Assembly (NCBI GenBank): GCA_046727735.1
Contig: JBKPDF010000002.1
Location: forward strand, 1-64,000
DNA: 64,000 nucleotides
Direction: 5' to 3'
Origin: AP-16 sp046727735
GTDB lineage: Bacteria > Pseudomonadota > Alphaproteobacteria > Rhizobiales > Xanthobacteraceae
The notes beneath the pieces are model-generated. The model ran no database searches. It was given only the letters and a program-made list of their open reading frames with translations, and was not told the DNA's origin. The position numbers and the translations under genes are program-made. This document shows, piece after piece, positions 42,296 through 51,569 of the stretch (the stretch's first letter is position 1; each line of letters opens with the position of its first letter).

Positions 42296-43741
42296 TCAGC
42301 CTTGTGCGGCCGCCGGCGTTGCGGCCTCCTGAACGGGAAATCGACGCGCCAGCGCCTTCACGATCGGCCCCATGCGCGAGCCGAGCGAACCTTTGATCAT
42401 GATCACGTCGCCGCCCTGCACGGTCGCGAGCAGGTCGGCTTCGAGCGCCGCGGAGGTCTCCGCGTAGCCGCCGCGGCGCTCGGGCGGAAGCTTGTCCCAC
42501 AAGGCGCGCATCAGCGGGCCCGCGCAGAACACCAGATCGATGTCGTGGGCGATGATCGGTGCGGCGAGATCGCAATGGAATTCCGCGGCGCGACGCCCGA
42601 GCTCCAGCATGTCGCCGAGGACCGCGATGCGGCGCCCGCGACCCTTGACCGACACCTGGCCGAGAAGCGCCAGCGCCGCGCGCATCGAAGCCGGATTGGC
42701 ATTGTAGCTCTCGTCGATCAGCAGCGCGGCGCCGCCGGGCGCCTGGAGCTCGATGCGCTGACCGCGCCCGCTCGGCGGCCTGAGCTCCGCGAGCGAAAGT
42801 GCGCCGAGGGCGAGATCGGCACCCAGGAGCGCCGCGGCCGCGAGCACGGCGAGCGAATTGAGCACGACGTGGCGGCCCGGCGCGCCGAGCTTGTAGATCA
42901 CGTCGCCGCCGAGAACGTTCGCGTGCACGCTCGATCCGTCCGGCCGCAGCGACACGTCGAGAAGCCGCGCATCGGCCTCTTCGTGCTCGCCGAAGCTCAC
43001 GATCCTCGCCGCTCCCGCGGCTCGCGCCGCACCCGCGAGGCGCGCGTAGAGCGGGCTGTCGCGGTTGATGACGGCGGCACCATCGGGCTCGAGGCCGACA
43101 AAGATCTCGGCCTTGGCGTCGGCAATCGCCTCGACGGTATCGAAAAACTCGAGATGCACCGGCTCGACTGCGGTGATCACCGCGACGTGGGGCCGGACGA
43201 GGCGCGTGAGCGGCGTGATCTCTCCTTGATGATTCATGCCGATCTCGAAAACGGCAAAGCGCGCCTGAGGCGGCAGCCGCGCCAGCGAGAGCGGCACGCC
43301 CCAGTGATTGTTGTAGGAAGCGGCCGAAGCGTGAGTCTCGCCTTGCTGCGCGAGCAACAGGCGCAAGGCTTCCTTGGTCCCGGTCTTGCCGACCGATCCG
43401 GTGATCGCGGCAATGCGCGCTCGGCTGCGCGCCCGCGCCGCGGCGGCGAGGTCGCGCAAGCCGCAAAGGACGTCGGGCACGACAAGAAGCGGCGCCCGAG
43501 ACGGCATCGCGCGCTGCTTTTCCTCCGCGACGACCGCAAGCGCGGCGCCGCGTTCGAGTGCGGCCCCGACGAACTCGTGGCCGTCGCGGTTCTCTCCCAG
43601 AATGGCGAAGAATGCTTCGCCGGGCTCGATGCTGCGGCTGTCGATCGAAATCCCGCGGGCCGCCGCAGGCAGCGGCCCGGCGCGCGCGGCTCGCATCGCC
43701 GCAGCCATGGCCTCGACGGTCCACAGCGCGCGATCGCTCAT
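42296..43741 (-). CDS. murF: UDP-MurNAc-tripeptide--D-alanyl-D-alanine ligase
   Basis: 481 residues; the start overlaps the murE stop by four bases. The P-loop is AITGSVGKTGTKEALRLLL with a Gly-Thr-Lys-Glu typical of MurF, then FEIGMNHQGEITPL, VEPVHLEFFDTVEAIADAKAEI, and LIDESYNANPASMRAALALL with the C-terminal GDMLELG. It attaches D-Ala-D-Ala, the product of Ddl, to complete the pentapeptide. Confidence 0.96.
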   Translation of the reverse strand: MSDRALWTVEAMAAAMRAARAGPLPAAARGISIDSRSIEPGEAFFAILGENRDGHEFVGAALERGAALAVVAEEKQRAMPSRAPLLVVPDVLCGLRDLAAAARARSRARIAAITGSVGKTGTKEALRLLLAQQGETHASAASYNNHWGVPLSLARLPPQARFAVFEIGMNHQGEITPLTRLVRPHVAVITAVEPVHLEFFDTVEAIADAKAEIFVGLEPDGAAVINRDSPLYARLAGAARAAGAARIVSFGEHEEADARLLDVSLRPDGSSVHANVLGGDVIYKLGAPGRHVVLNSLAVLAAAALLGADLALGALSLAELRPPSGRGQRIELQAPGGAALLIDESYNANPASMRAALALLGQVSVKGRGRRIAVLGDMLELGRRAAEFHCDLAAPIIAHDIDLVFCAGPLMRALWDKLPPERRGGYAETSAALEADLLATVQGGDVIMIKGSLGSRMGPIVKALARRFPVQEAATPAAAQG

Positions 43742-45183
43742 GCGACCTTCTCCTCGAGCGCCGACAAGACCGCCTCGTGATCCGTGAACGGCAACACCCG
43801 GTCGCCGACGATTTGGCCGGTTTCGTGGCCTTTCCCCGCAATCAGCAGCACGTCCCCGGGTTTCATCTCGGCGATGGCGCGGCGGATCGCTTCGCGCCGG
43901 TCCGGGATTTCCAGCGCGCCGGGCGCCGAGGCGAGGATCGCGGCACGGATCGCCGCCGGATCCTCGGTGCGAGGATTGTCATCGGTGACCATCACTCGGT
44001 CGGCATTTCGCACCGCGGCCGCGCCCATGAGCGGCCGTTTGCCGGGATCGCGATCGCCCCCGGCGCCGAACACCACGATGAGCCGATCTCGCGCGTAGGG
44101 CCGCAGCGCCGCGAGCGCTTTCGCGAGCGCATCGGGCTTGTGCGCGTAATCGACGAAGACCGGCGCGCCGTTCTTGCGGCCGACGAGCTCGAGCCTGCCC
44201 TTGGCGCCGCGCAGGCGTTCGAGGTGCGAGAACACCGCTTGCGCTTCCTCTCCGGCCGCAATCAACAGGCCGGCCGCGAGGAGCGCATTTTCGATCTGGA
44301 ACTCGCCCACGAGCGGCAGCCGGATGTGGAACGTCTTGCCCGCGTGCTCGATGCGCAGACGTTGGGCAAAGCCGTCGATTTCCCTGCCGAGGAGCCGAAT
44401 ACCCCGGCCGCGGCGCCCCACGGTCAGCACGCGCAAACCACGCGCCGAGGCGGTGCTGAGCACCCGCTCCGCCTGCTCGTGATCGGCGGCAACAACGGCG
44501 CCCGCCTCGGGCGTCAACAGAGTTTCGAACAACCGCAGCTTTGCCCGGAAATAGCTTTCGAGATCGCGGTGGTAATCGAGGTGATCGCGGCTCAGATTCG
44601 TGAACGCGCCGGCGCGAAGCCGCACGCCGTCGAGGCGGCGCTGATCGAGCCCGTGGGAGGACGCCTCGATCGCCGCATGGGTGATGCCGGATGCGGCCAG
44701 GCTTTCGAGCGCGCGGTGCAGCGCGATGGGGTCGGGCGTGGTCAGGGAACCATGGGACTCGATTCCCGGCCCATGGATGCCGAGTGTGCCGATGCTTGCG
44801 GCCCGTCGGCCCAGTCCGGTCCAGATCTGTTTGGCGTAATCGACGACCGAGGTCTTGCCGCTCGTTCCGGTCACCGCGACCATCGCGTCCGGCTGGCGGG
44901 GGAAGAAGCGGGAAGCGGCGAGTGCCAGCGCGCGGCGGGCATCCGGCACCTGCACGAATGGGACATTCGGCACTGATGCGGGCGGGCGCTCGGCCACGAT
45001 TGCGACCGCCCCGGCCGCGACGGCTTCGGCCGCGAACGCCAGCCCATCTGTCTTGACCCCGCTCACGGCGACGAACAGGTCGCCCGGCCGCACCTTGCGG
45101 CTATCGGCCGCCACGCCGCGGACTTCCGTCTCGGCATGCCGCAGGTCGAGCTTCCCATCGCTTAGAACGTCGGCGAGCTTCAT
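43738..45183 (-). CDS. murE: UDP-MurNAc-L-Ala-D-Glu--meso-DAP ligase
   Basis: 481 residues. The P-loop is MVAVTGTSGKTSVVDYAKQ, with TTPDPIALHRALESL, IEASSHGLDQRRLDGV and the carbamylated-Lys region SYFRAKLRLFETLL. The C-terminal motif DDNPRTEDPAAI is the DNPR signature of meso-diaminopimelate-adding enzymes, so the stem peptide is DAP-type as expected. VFVDYAHKPDALAKAL is also typical. It overlaps murF by four bases and follows ftsI by 45. Confidence 0.96.
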   Translation of the reverse strand: MKLADVLSDGKLDLRHAETEVRGVAADSRKVRPGDLFVAVSGVKTDGLAFAAEAVAAGAVAIVAERPPASVPNVPFVQVPDARRALALAASRFFPRQPDAMVAVTGTSGKTSVVDYAKQIWTGLGRRAASIGTLGIHGPGIESHGSLTTPDPIALHRALESLAASGITHAAIEASSHGLDQRRLDGVRLRAGAFTNLSRDHLDYHRDLESYFRAKLRLFETLLTPEAGAVVAADHEQAERVLSTASARGLRVLTVGRRGRGIRLLGREIDGFAQRLRIEHAGKTFHIRLPLVGEFQIENALLAAGLLIAAGEEAQAVFSHLERLRGAKGRLELVGRKNGAPVFVDYAHKPDALAKALAALRPYARDRLIVVFGAGGDRDPGKRPLMGAAAVRNADRVMVTDDNPRTEDPAAIRAAILASAPGALEIPDRREAIRRAIAEMKPGDVLLIAGKGHETGQIVGDRVLPFTDHEAVLSALEEKVA

Positions 45184-45228
45184 CGCGGGTGTTCGGCTCC
45201 TCGCAGCCTGGTGGCGCGCCGGCCGCGC

Positions 45229-46980
45229 TCAGCGCGCCTCTCTGGCACTCGTCAGGATCAGCCGGTCGGCCGGCGGCAGATCGAACCGCGGCTCGATCCC
45301 GAGCAGCGGCGCGATGCGGGCGATGACTTTGCCCGCGGTGGGCGCCGCGTTCCAGCCGGAAGTGGTGAAGCCGTGGGTGTCCGGCGCCGCCTGCGGCTCG
45401 TCGAGAATGACGGTCAGTAGATACCGCGGCTGGTCCGCCGGCAGAACCGCCATGAAGGTATTGAACACTTTGCTCTTGGAATAGCGGCCGCCCACCACCT
45501 TTTCCGAGGTGCCGGTCTTGCCGCCGACGTAATAGCCCTTCACGTCGGCCTTGGTGGCCGTGCCCTTCTCGGCGTTGAGGCGCATCAGGTAGCGCATCTT
45601 TTCGCTGGTTTCGGGCTTGACCACGGCCTTGGCGAGAGCCCGCGCTTCCGCCTCGCTGCGCTTGAGGAAGGTCGGCGCAATGAGGTAGCCGCCGTTGAGG
45701 AGCGCGCCGACCGCCATCACGGCCTGCAGCGGCGCAACGGAGAGGCCGTGGCCGAACGCGATCGTCACGGTGTTGAGCTCGCCCCAGCGTTTGGGCACCA
45801 GCGGCTCGGCGCTCTCCGGCAGCTCGGTGCGCAGCCGGTCGAGCTGCCCCATTTTTTTCAGGAAAGCCCGATGGGGATCGACGCCGATCGCGAGCGCCAT
45901 GCGGGCGGTGCCGATATTCGACGAATAGGTGAAGATTTCCGGCACGCTGAGCACGCGATTCTGGGCGTGATAATCGCCGATGCTGAACTTGCCGTAGCGC
46001 AGCGGCACGCGAGCGTCGAAGGTCGAGGCGAGCGTCACCTTGCCGGAATCGAGCGCCATCGCCAGGGTCAAGGCCTTGAACGTCGATCCCATTTCATAGA
46101 CGCCGGTCGTGAGCCGGTTCATGCGGTTGGGATCGATGGCCTGCCGTGGATTGTTGGGATCGTAGTCGGGGAGCGAGACGAGCGCGATCACTTCACCGGT
46201 GCGCACGTCGGTGACGAGGCCTGCGGCGGCCTTGGCCTTGAATTTCTCCTGCGCGGCGATGAGCTCGTCGCGCACCGCATGCTGCACGCGCAGGTCGAGG
46301 GCGAGAACGACCGGGTTCTGCAGCCGGTCGGTGGCGAAACCGGCGATATGCAGGGCAGCGAGCCCGCTCGCGTCCAGCCATTTCTCGATTCCCGCGATGC
46401 CCTGGTTGTCGATGTTGACGTGGCCGATGACGTGCGAGACCTCCTGCGCGTTGGGATACACGCGCTTGTTCTCGTCGAGGAATCCGATTCCGGGAATTCC
46501 GAGGTGGTGGATGTCCTGTTGTTGCTTGCTCGAGATCTCCCGCTTCAGCCAGACGAAGCCGCGTTTGGAAGCGAGCCGTTCGCGCAGCTCGCCCGCATCG
46601 AGATCGGGCAGCACCGCAGTGAGCAGCTCGACGGCCTCGTCGACGTCGATCAGCTTGCGCGGCTCGGCGAACAAAGACGGCGCCTTGACGTCGGTTGCGA
46701 GAATCTCGCCGTTGCGGTCGAGAATGTCGGGACGGGCGGTTGCGACCGCGTCTTGCGCGGTGCTGCGCCGGGCGACGTGTACGTCGGGCGCGACCCCGTG
46801 CATCACGAGGCGCGCGGCGATCACCGCATAGATCGCCGCGAACGCCGCAATCGCCAGCGCCACCCGCGCCTTTGCCTTGGCGCCGCGGTCGGCGGTGGCG
46901 CCGTAGAGCAAACGGTGAAGCAGGCGCTCGCGCGGTTTCTCGTCGCGGGATTCCGGCGGACCTGGCGCGGGCGCGTGCAT
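45229..46980 (-). CDS. ftsI: Septal transpeptidase FtsI (PBP3)
   Basis: 583 residues. It has a cytoplasmic N-tail, one membrane helix at about residues 40-60 (ALAIAAFAAIYAVIAARLV), the class B PBP dimerisation domain with RPDILDRNGEILATDV, and a transpeptidase domain with the three active-site motifs: STFK in YEMGSTFKALTLAM, SSN in FTYSSNIGTA, and KTG in YYVGGKTGTSEKV. It cross-links septal wall with FtsW. It follows ftsL by six bases. A GFTTSGWNAAPTAGKVI segment close to the C-terminus is typical. Confidence 0.96.
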   Translation of the reverse strand: MHAPAPGPPESRDEKPRERLLHRLLYGATADRGAKAKARVALAIAAFAAIYAVIAARLVMHGVAPDVHVARRSTAQDAVATARPDILDRNGEILATDVKAPSLFAEPRKLIDVDEAVELLTAVLPDLDAGELRERLASKRGFVWLKREISSKQQQDIHHLGIPGIGFLDENKRVYPNAQEVSHVIGHVNIDNQGIAGIEKWLDASGLAALHIAGFATDRLQNPVVLALDLRVQHAVRDELIAAQEKFKAKAAAGLVTDVRTGEVIALVSLPDYDPNNPRQAIDPNRMNRLTTGVYEMGSTFKALTLAMALDSGKVTLASTFDARVPLRYGKFSIGDYHAQNRVLSVPEIFTYSSNIGTARMALAIGVDPHRAFLKKMGQLDRLRTELPESAEPLVPKRWGELNTVTIAFGHGLSVAPLQAVMAVGALLNGGYLIAPTFLKRSEAEARALAKAVVKPETSEKMRYLMRLNAEKGTATKADVKGYYVGGKTGTSEKVVGGRYSKSKVFNTFMAVLPADQPRYLLTVILDEPQAAPDTHGFTTSGWNAAPTAGKVIARIAPLLGIEPRFDLPPADRLILTSAREAR

Positions 46981-46986
46981 GAAGGG

Positions 46987-47358
46987 TCACCGCGGCTGCG
47001 GGACGCTGCCGGTCGACCGCTCGCCGCGCGGCTCGGCGTCGACGAGGATTCCGAAGGAGTCGACGGGCGGCACGAGGTCGATCGGCCGCTCCGGCAATTG
47101 CTGAAGGTTGTCGCGCTGCCCGAGCTCGATCGGCTTGAGCGGCAGATGGCGGCGAGCCAGCGCCTGAATGCGTTCCGGACCGTCGAGCGCGGTCCATTCC
47201 GCGCGCAGCGCCGCGACCGCGTCGCGCTCGCGGCGGATGTCCGCGCGCAGTCTTGCGGCCCGCTCCGCCTGCAGGGTCGATTCGAATTTGATCTTGTAGA
47301 CGTCGGCGGCGGCGAGCACGAGCGCGGCGAGCACTCCGATATGGAGAATGCGCAGCAT
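46987..47358 (-). CDS. ftsL: Cell division protein FtsL
   Basis: 123 residues with a hydrophobic N-terminal segment MLRILHIGVLAALVLAAADVY followed by a leucine/alanine-rich coiled-coil stretch (LRADIRRERDAVAALRAEW) and the conserved LDGPERIQALARRHL. FtsL forms a membrane complex with FtsQ and FtsB and activates FtsWI. The ATG overlaps the rsmH stop (TGATG). The last 40 residues are a low-complexity tail. Assignment rests on size, topology and position between rsmH and ftsI. Confidence 0.92.
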   Translation of the reverse strand: MLRILHIGVLAALVLAAADVYKIKFESTLQAERAARLRADIRRERDAVAALRAEWTALDGPERIQALARRHLPLKPIELGQRDNLQQLPERPIDLVPPVDSFGILVDAEPRGERSTGSVPQPR

Positions 47359-48389
47359 CAGGTCCGGCCCAGGATCTCGTCGAGGCTCGGCAGCCGCGGC
47401 AGCGCTTCCGGTTGGCCGAATGCGGCGGCATCCGTGCGTTCGGCGCCGCGCAGCTTGGCCGAGCGGGCGCGCGGATTGGCGGCAAGCTCCGTCGCACCGG
47501 GAACGACCGGTCGTTTGGTTAGAATGCGGAAGCTCGGCGCCCGGGCTGCGCGCTCGGGCAGATGCCGCGACGGCAAGCCGGGCTTCGCGCGCGCCGCCAA
47601 GAAATTCTTCACGATGCGGTCCTCGAGCGAATGGAACGCGATCACCACGAGCCGGCCGCCGGGAGCAAGCAGACGTTCGCCAGCAACGAGCGCCTGCGCG
47701 AGGTTGCGGAGCTCGTCGTTGACGAAAATCCGCAGTGCCTGGAAGGTGCGAGTCGCCGGGTGAATGTCGCCGGGGCGTGCCCGCACGACGCGCGCGACGA
47801 TGCCCGCAAGCTGCGCGGTCGTGCGGATCGGCTCATCGCGCCGCGCCGCTACGATCGCCCGCGCGACGGCGCGCGCGTGCCGTTCCTCGCCGAGCGTCGC
47901 GACGATCGCGGCAAGCTCACGCTCCGAGGCGCGTGCCAGGATCTCGGCCGCGGTCGGTCCGGCGCCGTTCATGCGCATGTCGAGCGGCCCATCGAGCCGG
48001 AACGAAAAGCCGCGCTCGGCGTGACCGAGCTGCATCGATGAGACGCCGAGGTCGAGCAGAATTCCCTGCACGGCATCGAAGCCGAGTTCGCGCGCAACGA
48101 CGTCGAGCTCGGCGAAATTCGCTTGCGCGAGGGTGAGGCGCCCGCCGGCGCGCTCGACGAGATCGGCGCCCATCGCGACCGCATGAGGGTCGCGATCGAG
48201 CCCGAGCACCTGCACGTCGCCCGCCGCTAGGATCGCGCGGGCGTGACCCCCGGCCCCGAACGTGGCATCGACGTAGATCCCGCCGTCACGCACGGCCAGG
48301 AGCTCGATCGCCTGCGGACCGAGCACGGGAATGTGAGGGGCCGGTCCGCCAGCGACAGCCGGTTGCCCGCTGTCGCGGCCCATCATCAT
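47358..48389 (-). CDS. rsmH: 16S rRNA m4C1402 methyltransferase RsmH (MraW)
   Basis: 343 residues from ATG 48389, overlapping the mraZ stop (ATGA) and preceded by GGAG. Three successive ATGs make the exact start ambiguous by two codons. Motifs are HIPVLGPQAIELL, the SAM site GIYVDATFGAGGHARAIL, the conserved ILLDLGVSSMQLGHAERGFSF with DGPLDMRM, TFQALRIFVNDELRNL and VVIAFHSLEDRIVKNF. It methylates C1402 of 16S rRNA, fine-tuning decoding. Confidence 0.96.
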   Translation of the reverse strand: MMMGRDSGQPAVAGGPAPHIPVLGPQAIELLAVRDGGIYVDATFGAGGHARAILAAGDVQVLGLDRDPHAVAMGADLVERAGGRLTLAQANFAELDVVARELGFDAVQGILLDLGVSSMQLGHAERGFSFRLDGPLDMRMNGAGPTAAEILARASERELAAIVATLGEERHARAVARAIVAARRDEPIRTTAQLAGIVARVVRARPGDIHPATRTFQALRIFVNDELRNLAQALVAGERLLAPGGRLVVIAFHSLEDRIVKNFLAARAKPGLPSRHLPERAARAPSFRILTKRPVVPGATELAANPRARSAKLRGAERTDAAAFGQPEALPRLPSLDEILGRT

Positions 48390-48865
48390 TCCCGTGCTCC
48401 GAGCGGGTCTTCCGCCGCCATCCGGGAGCCCAATTGCCTCTTCAGCGCGCGCACTTTCCCGGTGGCCTCCGCGAGCTGCGCGCGGAAGCGTTCGGGCTCC
48501 CAGATCTGAAACTTGTGGCCGAGCCCCACGAAGGCGACCGCCTCGCCGACCCCCGCATGGGCTTTGAGCGGCTCCGACAGGATCACCCTGCCCTCGCCGT
48601 CGATCTTCAACGTCTCGCTCGTGCCGTAGAGCGCCGCCGAAAAGTCCTCCCGCTCGTCCGAGAACGGGGGAAAGCGGCCGATCAGCTGCTCGATCTCGGC
48701 GAGCAGCGCGTTGCCCCCGGCATCGAGCGCCGGCCGATCGAGCGCGGGATAGACGTAGAGGCCGTCGAAGCCGTCCCGCGCCAGGACGCCACGGTACGAC
48801 GCTGGGATCGAGACCCTGCCTTTGGCGTCGAGGCGCAACGTGAAATTGGACACGAACCGGTCCAT
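48386..48865 (-). CDS. mraZ: Transcriptional regulator MraZ
   Basis: 159 residues with two SpoVT/AbrB-type half domains: MDRFVSNFTLRLDAKGRVSIP at the start, and SETLKIDGEGRVILSEPL in the second copy. The C-terminal tail is helical. MraZ heads the dcw operon and in E. coli represses it by binding TGGGN repeats upstream. Matching repeats lie 110-145 bases upstream here, supporting autoregulation. It is the first gene of the minus-strand cluster. Confidence 0.95.
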   Translation of the reverse strand: MDRFVSNFTLRLDAKGRVSIPASYRGVLARDGFDGLYVYPALDRPALDAGGNALLAEIEQLIGRFPPFSDEREDFSAALYGTSETLKIDGEGRVILSEPLKAHAGVGEAVAFVGLGHKFQIWEPERFRAQLAEATGKVRALKRQLGSRMAAEDPLGARE

Positions 48866-48974
48866 GTCGCTTCTCGCCCCGCCCTGTCCGCTCCCGATGC
48901 GCCGTGCAGGCGTCTTCTTGGTCGGGATCGAGGTCGTCTCCGCTAGCCAGAACGGTGACCGTGAACGACCTCTG

Positions 48975-49009
48975 TGGGAAATCTTGGGATATCATGGGAT
49001 ATAATGGTC
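48975..49009 (-). promoter_or_regulatory. MraZ operator: TGGGA repeats at 10-base steps
   Basis: TGGGA occurs on the plus strand at 48975, 48985 and 48995, with a degenerate TGGTC at 49005. Each TGGG motif is separated from the next by five bases, exactly the spacing described for the E. coli MraZ box. The repeats read TCCCA in the direction of mraZ transcription. They lie between divergent mraZ and the amidase gene, so MraZ could also influence the amidase. Confidence 0.75.
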
Positions 49010-49135
49010 GTCAATGGAATGGGAACGCGAAATCCCGTTCCCCCCGTTGACGGATTAACGCCCTATAAACTTAAGGAAGCGTTTGCGGCGGGTTCGCTTT
49101 CACTGCCGCCCCGGATCGTCCCTACAACGGCTGCT

Positions 49136-49945
49136 ATGTCGGGCTTCTCGCCGGATTCCCCGCTCGTGACCGCGGTGAGAGCATCGCCGAACCACGGCGA
49201 GCGCAGCGGGGGGCGGCGCCCCGACATGATCGTGCTGCACTACACCGGGATGGAGAGCGCAGATGCGGCGCTCGATCGCCTTTGCGGGATCGGGCAGCAG
49301 CCCGAACCCCTCGTCTCGGCGCATTATTTCGTGCACGAGGATGGCCGGATCATCCAATGCGTGCCCGAGATGCGGCGTGCCTGGCATGCGGGCGCCTCCT
49401 CCTGGGAAGGCGAGGAGGACGTCAACTCGCGCTCGATCGGCATCGAGATCGTCAATCCCGGGCACGATTTCGGCTATCCGGACTTTCCGGCGGCGCAAAT
49501 TCGCCAGGTCATTGCGCTGTGCCGGGACGTCCTGGACCGGCACGGGATCCGGGCAGACCGCATCCTCGCGCATTCCGACGTGGCGCCGAGCCGCAAGCAG
49601 GATCCCGGCGAGAAATTTCCTTGGGCGAAACTGTTCGAGGCGGGCGTCGGGCACTGGGTCGAACCGACACCGATCGCGGGCGGACCCGGGCTCGAGCCCG
49701 GCGACCGCAGCGCCGCGGTGTCGCAGCTCCAAGGCCTGTTCGCCGAGTACGGCTACGGCATCAACCCGACGGGTTTTTTCGGGGACCAGACCCGCGACGT
49801 CGTCGCGGCATTCCAGCGCCACTTTCGCCCCGCGCGTGTCGACGGCGTCGCCGACGGCTCGACGCTCGACACGTTGGAGCGCCTGCTGATCGGCCGGCGC
49901 TTGCTTGTTGCGGCAGCGACGCAGGGCCGCCCGGCACGATCGTGA
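49136..49945 (+). CDS. N-acetylmuramoyl-L-alanine amidase, AmiD/AmpD type
   Basis: 269 residues from ATG 49136. The Amidase_2 domain shows the first zinc His in DMIVLHYTGM, VSAHYFVHEDGRIIQCV, AWHAGASSWEGEEDVNSRSIGIEI, and the second set in DRILAHSDVAPSRKQDPGEKFPW (His and Asp). A C-terminal peptidoglycan-binding domain follows at about residues 180-250 (RSAAVSQLQGLFAEYGYGIN, GFFGDQTRDVVAAFQRHF). It cleaves between MurNAc and L-Ala. No signal peptide is evident at the chosen start, so it may act in the cytoplasm on anhydro-muropeptides like AmpD. It faces anmK. Confidence 0.9.
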   Translation: MSGFSPDSPLVTAVRASPNHGERSGGRRPDMIVLHYTGMESADAALDRLCGIGQQPEPLVSAHYFVHEDGRIIQCVPEMRRAWHAGASSWEGEEDVNSRSIGIEIVNPGHDFGYPDFPAAQIRQVIALCRDVLDRHGIRADRILAHSDVAPSRKQDPGEKFPWAKLFEAGVGHWVEPTPIAGGPGLEPGDRSAAVSQLQGLFAEYGYGINPTGFFGDQTRDVVAAFQRHFRPARVDGVADGSTLDTLERLLIGRRLLVAAATQGRPARS

Positions 49946-50072
49946 CGACCTGCGGCGTGCGAACGGCGAAGCAGATGTGCGGCACGCCGGCCGGCGCGTC
50001 CGTTTCGGCTCGATCGTGCAACGCAGTCCGGCTCGAGTTCGACGCAGCGAGCCGGCAGCAGGTGCCCCGCCG

Positions 50073-51239
50073 CTAGGGTGCCAATTCTCCGAGCACGACG
50101 GCTTTTCTCGCTCCGGTTGCGGTCGGCACGTTGCCGGCCCTGCCCGACAGGGTCTCGTTGGCCAAGATTGCGAAGCCAAGCGCCTCCTTGGCGTCGTTGA
50201 CCTCTTTGGCTTGCTTGTCGAGTTCCCGGATTTCGATCTGCGGCAGCAGCTCGCGGATCCGCCGCATCAACGTCCTGTTGTAGCAGCCTCCGCCGGTGAA
50301 CGTGATATGCGCGAGATCATGATGCAGCAGAACGAAGCTCGTGTAGGCTCGTGCGATCGAGAGCGCGGAAAACTCGACTCCCGTTCTCAACAGATCCAAG
50401 GGTCGCGCGCCTTTGTATTTGTCCCCGAAGGCGCGCAGCACCCCGGGGCCGAACTCATCGTATCCCGCGGCCTTGGGCGGCGGATGGCGTAGAAACGGGA
50501 TCGCCATCATTTCCTCCAGAAGCTCGGGAACCGCCGTCCCCTGTGCGGACAATCGCCCGTCCTGATCCATGCCGGAATCGTTCCCGGGAACGAGCCGAGC
50601 GAAGAAATCGATCGGCATGTTTGCCGGTCCCGTATCGAACGCGATCACATTCTCCAATTTCGGCGTGACGACCGTGACATTGGAAATGCTGCCGAGGTTG
50701 TTCAACGCGACGGTTCTGTCCTTGTCCCGGTACAAGACGTAGTCGACGAGCGGGATGAGGGGCGCACCCTGTCCGCCCGCCGCCATGTCGCGCACCCTGA
50801 AATTCGATATCGTCGGAATTCCCGTTTGTTCGGAAATGATGGACCCGAAGCCGACCTGGAGGGTTGAAGGAATCCCGTCGCTGCCTGGCGGCACGTGAGC
50901 AATCGATTGCCCGTGGGATCCGATGGCGTCCACGTCAGCCGCGCTCAGCGCCCTCGCGGCGAGGAAATCGTTCACGCATTGCGCGAATTCGTTCGCGACG
51001 AGGAAATTCGCCTGGCAGACGTCGCGCACGGTCCCTTCCCTCGCGGCGAGCAGCATGTCCCGTATGCGGGGCTCGTATCGCCGGTAGAAGCTGTCGATCA
51101 GGCGCACCGAGAGCTCCGGAAAAGCTCCGGAGATTTCCACGAACGCAAGATCCACGCCGTCCATGCTCATGCCCGACATCAGGCCGACGATTCGCCGTTT
51201 CGTCTTGCGGATCGCGTTCAGCAATTTATCCAGCGACAT
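50073..51239 (-). CDS. anmK: Anhydro-N-acetylmuramic acid kinase
   Basis: 388 residues. The ASKHA-fold kinase signature IVGLMSGMSMDGVDLAFVEI is at residues 17-36. It continues with the conserved AIGSHGQSIAHVPP, TLQVGFGSIISEQTGIPTISNF, NLGSISNVTVV, FDTGPANMPIDFF, and the C-terminal HITFTGGGCYNRTLMRRI. AnmK opens the anhydro ring and phosphorylates MurNAc in wall recycling. Its 3' end lies 127 bases from the amidase gene that would generate its substrate, a functional pairing next to the dcw cluster. Confidence 0.94.
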   Translation of the reverse strand: MSLDKLLNAIRKTKRRIVGLMSGMSMDGVDLAFVEISGAFPELSVRLIDSFYRRYEPRIRDMLLAAREGTVRDVCQANFLVANEFAQCVNDFLAARALSAADVDAIGSHGQSIAHVPPGSDGIPSTLQVGFGSIISEQTGIPTISNFRVRDMAAGGQGAPLIPLVDYVLYRDKDRTVALNNLGSISNVTVVTPKLENVIAFDTGPANMPIDFFARLVPGNDSGMDQDGRLSAQGTAVPELLEEMMAIPFLRHPPPKAAGYDEFGPGVLRAFGDKYKGARPLDLLRTGVEFSALSIARAYTSFVLLHHDLAHITFTGGGCYNRTLMRRIRELLPQIEIRELDKQAKEVNDAKEALGFAILANETLSGRAGNVPTATGARKAVVLGELAP

Positions 51240-51532
51240 CTGAAACCCTCTGCGCGCGAGTCGCGGTTCATGCGAGGCTCATTTTGTCCCGCCGATCCGC
51301 TCATTGCGGCAGGCGCTCTTGCGCTCATTCCAGTTGCGCGGGTTCGGCGAAGCTTCCCCTCTGCCACGGGTCAGTCGATTGCCGGCGGCAGAAAATAGCC
51401 GGTGATCGGCTGTGGCAATCATAGACAGCATATTCGATTGTTGAGAATCGCCCTGGATTCCGGCAAGCCTGCGAAACCCGCAACATTCGTGAAGCACGGC
51501 GTTCAAGACCGTTCCGGCGCCGCGGCGGCCCC

Positions 51533-51562
51533 TTGACGGGAAATCCGCCTCACCCCATTCCT
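51533..51562 (+). promoter_or_regulatory. Probable rnpB promoter
   Basis: TTGACG at 51533-51538 is a good -35. After an 18-base spacer the -10 would be ATTCCT (51557-51562), which is weak. The predicted start 7-8 bases later agrees with the 5' end of the P1 helix of RNase P RNA at about 51570, which supports the assignment. The 290 bases further upstream, to anmK, hold no gene I can support. Confidence 0.55.
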
Positions 51563-51569
51563 AAAGCGT

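Noticed and set aside
39483..42332. A 949-codon open frame on the plus strand opposite ftsW, murD and mraY
   Set aside because: Antisense shadow; it runs through the palindromic repeat and is low-complexity Arg/Glu/Asp/His.
41205..43841. An 878-codon minus-strand frame suggesting a fusion of an upstream domain to MraY
   Set aside because: The upstream part is murF read in a different frame. The true MraY starts at ATG 42290, and MurF is complete in its own frame.
17562..48865. The dcw cluster as a novel system
   Set aside because: Gene content and order are the standard alphaproteobacterial division and wall cluster; only the internal insertion and the control regions are unusual.
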